Part shown: piece after piece, positions 1-6,573 of the stretch
How positions within the stretch are numbered: position 1 is the stretch's first letter
How the letters are laid out: the number at the start of each line of letters is the position of its first letter
Assembly (NCBI GenBank): GCA_018663815.1
Contig: JABJPQ010000632.1
Coordinates: forward strand, 1-19,855
Direction: 5' to 3'
DNA: 19,855 nt
DNA from: Halobacteriovoraceae bacterium
Lineage (GTDB): Bacteria; Bdellovibrionota; Bacteriovoracia; Bacteriovoracales; Bacteriovoracaceae
Translations under genes and position numbers: made by a program
Notes under the pieces: generated by a model
The model's input: only the letters and a program-made list of their open reading frames with translations
The model's database searches: none
What the model was told of the DNA's origin: nothing

Positions 1-1
1 C

Positions 2-136
2 GAGCAAAGAGAGACAGTCATTAATGTTCTAACTAAGAAAGCTAAAATACTTATGAAGGGGTATCAAAAACATCAAAACCTTCGTCATTTCGATGAAGTA
101 GAACGGATATTTCTTAAGGTGGGATTTTTTTCATAA
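2..136 (+). CDS. C-terminal end of an unidentified protein (5' cut by window edge)
   Basis: An open frame runs from the left edge through 44 codons to a TAA at 134-136. The residues are mixed and protein-like, rich in Lys, Glu, Arg and hydrophobics, with stretches such as VINVLTKKAKILMKGYQKHQ and FDEVERIFLKVGFFS at the end. The other two plus frames are broken by stops early. The composition fits the alpha-helical tail of a cytoplasmic protein. No family is recognised. With only 44 codons visible it could still be a chance frame. Confidence 0.45.
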   Translation, partial: EQRETVINVLTKKAKILMKGYQKHQNLRHFDEVERIFLKVGFFS

Positions 137-396
137 AAGTTGATGTATTTCTTGGCAGGTCTAATTAACTTTGAAGAGATGCCCTTGTATTAAAATGATT
201 TTTTGCGAACACAAGACACCACTATCGAGCGTTGATATTCGTAAATTTGCCAATGATTTAAGGATGATATAGCTCATGTTTATGTCTTTTCCCCACAACT
301 ATTTGATTTTTTTAGCCATTAAAAAGACCCTATAGTTATATTGTAATCCACCCTACAATAATATCAGATTAGATTTATAAGCATAAAGGTGAAATC
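137..396. other. Noncoding stretch upstream of the first lipoprotein
   Basis: No intact gene is seen in these 260 bases. A short ATG frame at 195 gives about 24 protein-like residues and stops at 267-269. The next frame over continues in a protein-like way to a TAA at 320-322, so a small frameshifted gene remnant is possible. Just before the lipoprotein gene an AT-rich segment contains TACAAT (354-359), a fair -10 match, but no convincing -35 lies 16-18 bases upstream. A promoter here is likely but not resolved. Confidence 0.4.
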
Positions 397-2025
397 ATGA
401 AAAATTTATTTCTGTTATCGTCATTTTTGATAGTAATGATGTTTCTCTCAAGCTGTGTTAACGAAGTAACAATAGATAGTCATGAAGGTACTGAAGAAAA
501 AAATGAATGCCTTTCTGATTGTCCACCACCAAACAATGTTTCAGATCAATACTTACGTCAATCGAATTTTGATCTTCCATTATGTGTACATAAAGGAAGT
601 GGTAGAGATATTCAAGTTGGTCCAGGAAAAGCCTATGAAAACATAAGTAATGTTGACTGGAACAATTTAATTGCCGGGGATACAGTTCGAATTTTTTGGA
701 AATCTACGGCCTACAATGAACGTTTTTTAATTAAAGGAAAAGGTACTAAAGATCAGCCAATCAGAATTTGCGGTGTTCCGAGTGACAATGGAGATCTTCC
801 CATTATAAGTGGTGAAAACGCACTATTGCGCTCTGACTTAGATTTTGGTGGATATGCACCAATGCAAAATTTGGGTGTGATCACAATTTATGATAGCACT
901 TGGAAGAGTCGTCCCGCTAATATCTCCATCGAAGGACTTCACTTAAAAAGTGCCCATCCCTCTTATTCTTTTTACAGAACAAATACCAATCCCGATACAT
1001 ATGAAACAGGAGCAGCAGGGATAAGAATCCAAGAAGGAGAAAATATATCAATTAGAGGGAATATAATTGAAGATTGCGGTAATGGTATTTTTGCCATGTC
1101 AAAATCTGATAATAGAGAAGCTCTTAGCGAGAATCTATTAATAGAGGGAAATCATATTTTTAATAATGGAGTCTCTGGAAGAGATAGAGAACACAACCTC
1201 TATATTCAAGGGATTAATGTCACCTATCAATACAATTACTTTGGAAGAAACAAAGCAGGATCTCTGGGTGGAAACTTAAAAGATAGAAGTGCTGGAACAA
1301 TTATCAGGTACAATTACTTTGAAGGACATCAAAGATTTTTAGACTTGGTTGAGGTGCAAGATCACGAAAATTGGGTCTTAGAAAGTGAGTATATTAATTC
1401 TCTTGCAGGAGGAACTCCTGATCCAGAACAAATAGCGTTTATCCGTGATGTTTATCTCAATTATCAAAAAGCATATGTTTATGGAAACCTTTTAAAAATT
1501 AAAGGTTCAATTGACGGAAGGCTATTGATTCATTGGGGAAATGATAGCATCCCAGAGAATACGAGAAAAGGTACACTTTATTTTTATCATAATACTGTTT
1601 CAATTGAGTCCGATCAAAACACCCATTGGAATATGACCCTCTTTGATATTTCAACAATTGAAGAGAGTGTTGAATGTTTTAATAATATCGTTCATATTAA
1701 ATCTGAAACTGCAGGGGAAAGCGCTTCAACCCTAAACCTAACTCGTTCAGGGGTTAATGGAGCTCTCAACCTAGGCCGTAATTGGATCAGTAATGGATAT
1801 ATTAATGGAGGTGGTACAGTAAATGGATTAAATAATCTTTTAAATGTTATCGATGGAGATACACCCATAGATCTCATTACCTTAAAACTTACTAATGATT
1901 CAACAGCTGGTGGGAACGCTCAAATATTACCACTTTATCTAGATAATATAATTTTTGAATATGCAGCCCACCAATCGAATAAAGAAAGAACGAATCTTGT
2001 CGATATTGGGGCTTATGCTAAATGA
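397..2025 (+). CDS. Secreted lipoprotein with right-handed parallel beta-helix
   Basis: The protein has 542 residues. Residues 1-20 form a lipoprotein signal peptide: a basic start, a hydrophobic core and the lipobox LSSC with Cys20 as the lipidation site. A short polar, Cys-containing linker follows (two Cys around 38-42, then PPPNN). From about residue 65 to the end the chain shows the Asn-rich, short-strand texture of right-handed beta-helix proteins, with repeated rungs such as NISIRGNIIEDCGNGIF, NLLIEGNHIFNNG and VECFNNIVHI. This fold is used by polysaccharide lyases and by surface carbohydrate-binding proteins; no catalytic residues can be assigned. The C-terminus ends DIGAYAK, the signature seen at the end of many secreted beta-helix proteins and shared with the lipoprotein at 6566-8539. 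AAAGGTG precedes the ATG at a suitable distance. The gene appears to be a single transcript unit. Likely role: a surface polysaccharide-binding or polysaccharide-degrading protein. Confidence 0.85.
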   Translation: MKNLFLLSSFLIVMMFLSSCVNEVTIDSHEGTEEKNECLSDCPPPNNVSDQYLRQSNFDLPLCVHKGSGRDIQVGPGKAYENISNVDWNNLIAGDTVRIFWKSTAYNERFLIKGKGTKDQPIRICGVPSDNGDLPIISGENALLRSDLDFGGYAPMQNLGVITIYDSTWKSRPANISIEGLHLKSAHPSYSFYRTNTNPDTYETGAAGIRIQEGENISIRGNIIEDCGNGIFAMSKSDNREALSENLLIEGNHIFNNGVSGRDREHNLYIQGINVTYQYNYFGRNKAGSLGGNLKDRSAGTIIRYNYFEGHQRFLDLVEVQDHENWVLESEYINSLAGGTPDPEQIAFIRDVYLNYQKAYVYGNLLKIKGSIDGRLLIHWGNDSIPENTRKGTLYFYHNTVSIESDQNTHWNMTLFDISTIEESVECFNNIVHIKSETAGESASTLNLTRSGVNGALNLGRNWISNGYINGGGTVNGLNNLLNVIDGDTPIDLITLKLTNDSTAGGNAQILPLYLDNIIFEYAAHQSNKERTNLVDIGAYAK

Positions 2026-2030
2026 AATGA

Positions 2031-2162
2031 TTCCCCTCCTCATTTTTAGAAAAATTGGCGCCAGTTAAAGATAAAAAGGTGATAATTTTCAATGACGAGT
2101 ATCTTCAAAATTTAAATTGCGATAGAATTAAAGTAAAAGATAACTTAAGTAAGAATCTATAG
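2031..2162 (+). pseudogene. Possible remnant of an unidentified gene
   Basis: This open frame has 43 codons and no start codon near its beginning. It begins right after an in-frame TGA (2028-2030) and ends at a TAG (2160-2162). Its residues (for example SSFLEKLAPVKDKKVIIF and NDEYLQNLNCDRIKVKD) alternate hydrophobic and charged positions like a real soluble protein. It is not a frame-shifted continuation of any recognised domain in the upstream lipoprotein. The family is unknown, and a chance frame in AT-rich DNA is the alternative. Confidence 0.25.
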
Positions 2163-2290
2163 TTAAAGATTGCCTAAGTTTGTTTCCAAAGCTGAACAAT
2201 AGAGATCTGGCTTGAACAGTAATAGATTTGTATTTCAAAAGCTTGATAAGTGGTAGATTCTTGTTTTTGTGTGTATTGGTTAAGCTTTTT

Positions 2291-2526
2291 CTAGAATATT
2301 GTATCTTCGTACTTTAATAATTTGGGTGGCAAAGGCATATCTTGATCATTAACCGAGCCTGTCCATTGCTCCCATGTTGCAAGGATTTCCCGAGTAGTTC
2401 GTCGGGTAAGGTTCTAATTTGATCTTTTGGGGTTCTACAAGAGCTAATTTTTTTACTCAAAACTGTTAAATCTATAATTAACACATCCATGCGTTTTGTA
2501 AGCCTATGAACTTTCAATAACTTCAA
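2291..2526 (-). pseudogene. Possible frameshifted remnant of an unidentified gene
   Basis: On the minus strand one frame opens at TTG 2526 and reads protein-like residues (MDVLIIDLTVLSKKIS) to about 2410. There a different frame takes over for 39 codons to a TAG at 2291-2293, reading TTREILATWEQWTGSVND then MPLPPKLLKYED. The second piece has two Trp residues and a Pro-rich end, which is unusual for noncoding AT-rich DNA. A single frameshift near 2410 would join them. The local G+C is a little higher than in the flanks. The texture could be a transposase or mobile-element tail, but no family can be named and no terminal repeats were seen. Confidence 0.3.
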
Positions 2527-2625
2527 CTTAAATGATATAGAGGCCTTAAGGTGTTAAATAATTAATCACTTTTTATAACAGTTACAAATCATACAATATC
2601 TTCCCCAAATGAACGAACTACTTAT

Positions 2626-2631
2626 TATAAT
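2626..2631 (+). promoter_or_regulatory. Candidate -10 box for the coiled-coil lipoprotein
   Basis: TATAAT is a perfect -10 hexamer 33 bases before the ATG at 2664, which would give a short leader of about 25 bases containing the AAGGA ribosome site. No good -35 stands 16-18 bases upstream, so activity would depend on a weak -35 or an activator. Confidence 0.4.
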
Positions 2632-2663
2632 CGTAGTTGTAAAATAACGTTATAAAGGAATTC

Positions 2664-3650
2664 ATGAAATTAGCACTTATCATTTTATCTCTTGTTTTTA
2701 TAACCTCTTGCGGAAGAGTCGAAGAACTCGAGAAAAAAACGGATAATATGGAAAATACGATGGAGAAGATGGATTCCACTGTAGATCATATGGATTCTAA
2801 TATGACTTCAATGTATTTCCAGGTCAGGCAAAGTGATTTTGAAGAAAAAAGGACCAAACAAATGTCCATTTTACTCAACTCAAACTCTGGCATGGGGCAA
2901 AAGTTGGCAGCAGCGGAAAAGTACTTTTCAGCCTTTGAATATCAATTATGGACTAACGTTGGACGAGATACATTGGAGTATAGAAATCAAATGATCGCTG
3001 AGGCTTTAGAAGAGTTTTACCAGTTGATGGGTGATATCTTTAATGGCTATGATGTTATGTCGCCTACTTTACTAGATGATGCAAACCCAAGGACTAAAGC
3101 GTTTTATGCCCTTGCCACTAAGATTCACTCTATTAATATTTATCAAGAAAACCTTGTTGCGAAGAGTAAAGGTTTAAAGCTGATCTCATTGTTTGATGTT
3201 ATTCAAGCGGGACTTCAAAATGAAAGACAAGATGCACCCCTTGAGATAGTGGATGAGGTTATTTTACGAGGTATAAATCAAGAGGTTACTGAAGCGCTAA
3301 TTAATGCTCGGATGAATTACTTTTTAGGACTCGCACTTAAAAATATGACAGACAAACATAAGATGGGATTTTGGGCCAAAGCTAAGGGACTCGTATTCAG
3401 ACTTTTTAGCGGTCGTATTGGAGAACTAGAACCCAAGACAGTTTTAAATGATCAGAACCAAGTAACCAAAGAGTATATTGTGGAAAAACTTGAAAAAGCA
3501 GTTAGGGCCAAAGAAGTTTTATCAACAAATAATCTTACTGTTCGAATAGATCGATCATTGGAAAGTATAAGCTCAAATCTTGCCAGGTATAAAACCAAAG
3601 ATGCTTTAAACCAAAAAATTTATCAGACACTTGATCAACTTAGAAAGTAA
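2664..3650 (+). CDS. Lipoprotein with N-terminal coiled coil
   Basis: The protein has 328 residues. Residues 1-16 are a lipoprotein signal ending in the lipobox ITSC (Cys16). Residues 18-50 form a regular heptad pattern of Leu/Met positions (EELEKKTDNMENTMEKMDS), a short coiled coil that probably makes it an oligomer. The remainder, about 55-328, is predicted mostly alpha-helical, with no recognised domain or catalytic motif. AAGGA sits seven or so bases before the ATG. The gene stands alone and converges on the 5'-nucleotidase gene with only six bases between stops and no clear terminator. The layout (lipid anchor, short coiled coil, helical body) resembles small periplasmic structural lipoproteins, but the function is unknown. 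Confidence 0.8.
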   Translation: MKLALIILSLVFITSCGRVEELEKKTDNMENTMEKMDSTVDHMDSNMTSMYFQVRQSDFEEKRTKQMSILLNSNSGMGQKLAAAEKYFSAFEYQLWTNVGRDTLEYRNQMIAEALEEFYQLMGDIFNGYDVMSPTLLDDANPRTKAFYALATKIHSINIYQENLVAKSKGLKLISLFDVIQAGLQNERQDAPLEIVDEVILRGINQEVTEALINARMNYFLGLALKNMTDKHKMGFWAKAKGLVFRLFSGRIGELEPKTVLNDQNQVTKEYIVEKLEKAVRAKEVLSTNNLTVRIDRSLESISSNLARYKTKDALNQKIYQTLDQLRK

Positions 3651-3656
3651 ATTTTC

Positions 3657-5024
3657 CTAGTGTTCATGGGCAATCTTTCGCCTATTTGGTCTGTAATATG
3701 TTCGAGGACTATAATCTTCAAAATCTGAAATTTTGGACATATAGATACAAGCATATCTTTCAATTTGTGAAGCATAAACACTTGGTTCGACACCTGCTCG
3801 CATAACTTCCCCCCAGTATGGGTTGAAGTTAGACTCATATGATTTAATAAGTTTTGCAATTTTTTTATCAATGACCTCAACTTCGTCGAACTTTGCAAAC
3901 ACTTCTTTTTTATTAACGTCTTCACCGAACTCATGTTCTTTTGCATAAAGGTGATCAATTTGCTTTTCAATGGTAAGTTTTTGTTCCATCAGGGTGTCTA
4001 TCTCGACACTAATGTCCTTAGTTCCTTTATAGGCTAAAACTTCAGTATTGAGTTCCTCTATGATAAGGGCCGTTCTCCAACCACAGGACTTTTTTAATTT
4101 TACAATATCGCCGTAGATATGATCTCCAAGGTAAAGAATCTCATCGCCATTTAAGTTATAGTCAGTTTGAAGTTTAGTTGCGTACCCACCTTGAAAAATT
4201 CCACCTTCTACTTTTGCATCAAAATTTTCCATCATGGCCGTATTGGGATCAACTCTGAGGTAGGGCATTTTATCAGTGAAAAACCTAGGTTTAGCCGATA
4301 GGGTGATTGTTAATTCAAATAAATCTTCCCATCTTTTGTGTTCTTTTAAATAGGGGTTAATAGTATAATCTAGTAATAGTTTCGTGTATTTATAATCAGA
4401 ATTTGTTATAATCCAAAGCCTTTTTTCGTATTTTTTAAATCTCTCTAACACCTCAACTGTTTTTGAACTCTTAATGACAAAACGCTCAAGGTCCTCAGCA
4501 ACTGCGGACTTTAGCGATCCATCTCGATGAGCAATATCTACAGCGTAAGTAACGTCATCAGCAAGGGTTGCATACTCTGGTAGTTCTAAATCTGGTCGTT
4601 TGTCTTTGAGGTCAACAAGTTGGGCAAATAAGATTGTATGCGCGATAGAAAAAGCGGTGTCTATACTTGTGTATTGTGGGTCACTTAAATCTACCGTGGA
4701 GCCTTTATATATTCTTAATTGTTGTTTGTGATTAAGCTCTTTAGTTCCGTGATAGGTATGTTTTATTTTATTGTACAACGAAACTTTTAGAATATTACCA
4801 TTTACCTTATCGACTATAAGCCCTCTAATTGCTCGATTAAAATCAAAGTTAAATTTTTTAATTTCATTAGGATACTCTTTATCTTCAATGAGTTTTTTGA
4901 CAGAGGTGTGAAATGTTAACTCCTCAAACTGTTCTGTATGATACTCCACTAAAGTGTGATCCATATCAAACCCAATAACTTTAATATGTTTCATGTTGAG
5001 AACTCTATTTACAAATATACTCAT
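3657..5024 (-). CDS. HAD-family cytosolic purine 5'-nucleotidase (cN-II/IMP-GMP type)
   Basis: This is a 455-residue cytoplasmic HAD phosphatase of the cN-II family, which dephosphorylates purine nucleoside monophosphates such as IMP and GMP. All four HAD motifs are visible. Motif I is GFDMDHTLVEY with nucleophile Asp20 and acid/base Asp22. Motif II is ITNSD at 206-210. Motif III is the Lys in AKPRFF (Lys245). Motif IV is LGDHIYGDI with Asp301 and Asp306. These match the DMDYT, TNS, K and GDHIFGDI motifs known from human cN-II, and the length is close to the family norm. The C-terminal third is helical and charged, as in relatives. The start at 5024 is preceded by AGAAAGG at good spacing; the alternative Met11 has no such site. 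It is a single gene, divergent from the protease. Nucleotide salvage from prey would be a natural role in a predator, but that is inference. Confidence 0.88.
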   Translation of the reverse strand: MSIFVNRVLNMKHIKVIGFDMDHTLVEYHTEQFEELTFHTSVKKLIEDKEYPNEIKKFNFDFNRAIRGLIVDKVNGNILKVSLYNKIKHTYHGTKELNHKQQLRIYKGSTVDLSDPQYTSIDTAFSIAHTILFAQLVDLKDKRPDLELPEYATLADDVTYAVDIAHRDGSLKSAVAEDLERFVIKSSKTVEVLERFKKYEKRLWIITNSDYKYTKLLLDYTINPYLKEHKRWEDLFELTITLSAKPRFFTDKMPYLRVDPNTAMMENFDAKVEGGIFQGGYATKLQTDYNLNGDEILYLGDHIYGDIVKLKKSCGWRTALIIEELNTEVLAYKGTKDISVEIDTLMEQKLTIEKQIDHLYAKEHEFGEDVNKKEVFAKFDEVEVIDKKIAKLIKSYESNFNPYWGEVMRAGVEPSVYASQIERYACIYMSKISDFEDYSPRTYYRPNRRKIAHEH

Positions 5025-5221
5025 TTATTACCTTTCTTAATATTAATAACTTACAAGGATTTTCCTACGCCGGTGGCCATGAGTCAATAGGCTCTACGCA
5101 CCGTGTAGATACGTTATTTGGTAGTAAGTGTGAAATTATTACATGCTTTTGAACAGAGCTAAGACAATGTAAGAAATTCTCCCTAGTCTGTCTTAAATCA
5201 TGCATCGGGAGGGGGAAACTT
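5025..5221. promoter_or_regulatory. Divergent intergenic region between nucleotidase and protease
   Basis: These 197 bases must hold the promoters of both divergent genes. A small dyad, TCTAC(5093-5097)...GTAGA(5105-5109), extendable by one C-G and one G-T pair, lies near the middle and could be an operator or a small hairpin. TTGAAC at 5149-5154 is a possible -35 for the protease, but the segment 17 bases on is a poor -10. No strong sigma-70 promoter can be pinned down. Confidence 0.35.
5177..5216 (+). promoter_or_regulatory. Ribosome-site hairpin in the protease leader
   Basis: The very strong purine ribosome site GGGAGGGGGA (5207-5216) ends five bases before the ATG at 5222. TTCTCCC at 5177-5183 can pair with GGGAGGG at 5207-5213 (five Watson-Crick and two G-U pairs, 23-base loop). 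The ribosome site could therefore be masked in the mRNA until something opens it. The pairing is seen in the sequence; the regulation is inference. Confidence 0.35.
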
Positions 5222-6511
5222 ATGCAAATTTCAAGTAAATATTTAGTATTGCTACTAACTTTGGTTATATTATCAAGTGCCAAGGGCAATGTTAAAAGTG
5301 CAAGAATTGTATATGGAGAAGATAATAGAATAGAGACTTACAATGCCACCAAATTTCAAAAGAGACTGGCTAAGTCCACTGCTGGTATGTTTAAAAACCT
5401 AGATCTTGTCTCTTTTGGGCAATTTGCTATGATGCCACCGAAACCTATATCTGACTCCTGGGAGCTATGTAGCGATGAACGATTTTCAAAACAGCCCTCA
5501 GCTGCTTTGTGTTCAGGATTTTTGGTTGGACCAGATCTACTGGTGACTGCAGGACATTGTATTATCAATCAAGAAGCTTGTGATGGTGCTACATGGGTCT
5601 TTGATTACAAAGTTAATAAAAAAACAAACCGCACCAATATTATTATTCCCAATAAAAATATTTATAAATGTAGTAAGGTGATTGAAGCAATTCAAGTTAA
5701 TCTAGAGAGTGGTAACAAGAGAGACTTTTCACTTATAAAGCTTGACAGAGTTGTGGTTGATAGAGCTCCTCTTACTTACAGAACGACAGGAAAAGTATCG
5801 AAAAAAACGGAAATGCTAGTAATTGGTCATCCTTCTGGACTTCCTCAAAAAATAGCGGGTAACGGTTATATTTTTGATAACACATTAGAAAGTACATTTA
5901 AAACAAACTTGGACACCTTTGGTGGCAATTCAGGCTCAGCTGTTTTTGATGCTAAGTCAGGGCAAGTTGAAGGTATCTTGGTTAGAGGAGCAAAAGATTA
6001 TAATGAAGCTGACTGCGGTATTAGAGTTAATAAAGTTGTTGAAGATATCCAAGATAAAGATAACCTTGGTGAGTGGGTTTCTAGAATTACCGATATTCCA
6101 ACTTTAGTAAAAACAAAACAATTAATTGCTGCTTCTAAGGTCGGAAATCTTAAGCAAGTTGAATTATTAAGCTCAGAGCTTAGAACAATTAATCTGTATG
6201 ATAATGCTAAAAATAATGCTCTTCATATTGCAATTAAAAACGGACATAATGATATTGTGGACTTATTAATAAATAAAAAAATAAATATAAATGCTCAAAA
6301 CTTAAAAGGTGAGACCCCTTTGCATATGGCCGCTTTTGTAAATAACCACTATGTTGCTGATCTCCTAGTTGAAAAGGGTGCAAATATTCTTATCAAAGAT
6401 AATTTTGGTGCATATGCCAGTGAAAGAACGAATTATTTTGCTTTTAGATTGAGATCTAAATTAAGACGTAATCAGGAAAAAGAAATAAAACGACGTAAGG
6501 AAAAGAAATAA
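5222..6511 (+). CDS. Secreted trypsin-like serine protease fused to ankyrin repeats
   Basis: The protein has 429 residues. Residues 1 to about 21 are a Sec signal peptide (ILSSAKG cleavage region, no lipobox). The next 265 residues form a chymotrypsin/V8-like serine protease with the full triad: His112 in VTAGHC, Asp168 in RDFSLIKLD, and Ser237 in GGNSGSA. An upstream SGFLVGPDLLVTAGHC segment and IGHPSGLP also match the family. Six cysteines (83, 97, 113, 120, 150, 265) may form disulfides, fitting an exported protein. Residues about 308-405 carry ankyrin repeats: ALHIAIKNGHNDIVDLLI and TPLHMAAFVNNHYVADLL, each followed by the INAQN or ILIKD turn. The last 20 residues are strongly basic. A very strong ribosome site precedes the ATG. 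Ankyrin repeats bind proteins, so the fusion could direct proteolysis to a chosen partner, or the repeats could sense or inhibit. A prey-directed role is inferred. Confidence 0.9.
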   Translation: MQISSKYLVLLLTLVILSSAKGNVKSARIVYGEDNRIETYNATKFQKRLAKSTAGMFKNLDLVSFGQFAMMPPKPISDSWELCSDERFSKQPSAALCSGFLVGPDLLVTAGHCIINQEACDGATWVFDYKVNKKTNRTNIIIPNKNIYKCSKVIEAIQVNLESGNKRDFSLIKLDRVVVDRAPLTYRTTGKVSKKTEMLVIGHPSGLPQKIAGNGYIFDNTLESTFKTNLDTFGGNSGSAVFDAKSGQVEGILVRGAKDYNEADCGIRVNKVVEDIQDKDNLGEWVSRITDIPTLVKTKQLIAASKVGNLKQVELLSSELRTINLYDNAKNNALHIAIKNGHNDIVDLLINKKININAQNLKGETPLHMAAFVNNHYVADLLVEKGANILIKDNFGAYASERTNYFAFRLRSKLRRNQEKEIKRRKEKK

Positions 6512-6534
6512 ATTACACTTCTTTTTTTACGATC

Positions 6535-6573
6535 AAAGATAAAGGGAAATCAATATGGTTTCCCTTTATCTTT
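6535..6573. terminator. Perfect 15-bp bidirectional terminator hairpin
   Basis: AAAGATAAAGGGAAA (6535-6549) is the exact reverse complement of TTTCCCTTTATCTTT (6559-6573), with a 9-base loop. The 3' arm is U-rich when read from either strand, and the element lies between two convergent genes. No separate T-run follows on either strand. The minus-strand lipoprotein's stop codon and last codon or two lie inside the stem. Confidence 0.75.

Larger units (their letters stand above)
2026..2663. other. Gene-poor stretch with probable decayed coding pieces
   Basis: These 638 bases separate two lipoprotein genes and contain no intact gene. Two stretches look protein-like but lack a start or are frameshifted; they are listed separately (2031-2162 plus, 2291-2526 minus). 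No inverted terminal repeats or target duplications were spotted. Just upstream of the next gene, TATAAT at 2626-2631 is a perfect -10 hexamer, but the expected -35 position (around 2603-2608) is a poor match. Confidence 0.5.

Noticed and set aside
1692..1877. Minus-strand frame inside the first lipoprotein gene
   Set aside because: It is opposite a well-supported beta-helix coding region, with no ribosome site or family likeness; a shadow frame.
2291..2526. Insertion sequence or transposase
   Set aside because: No terminal inverted repeats or target duplications were found and the peptide pieces are too short to place in a transposase family.
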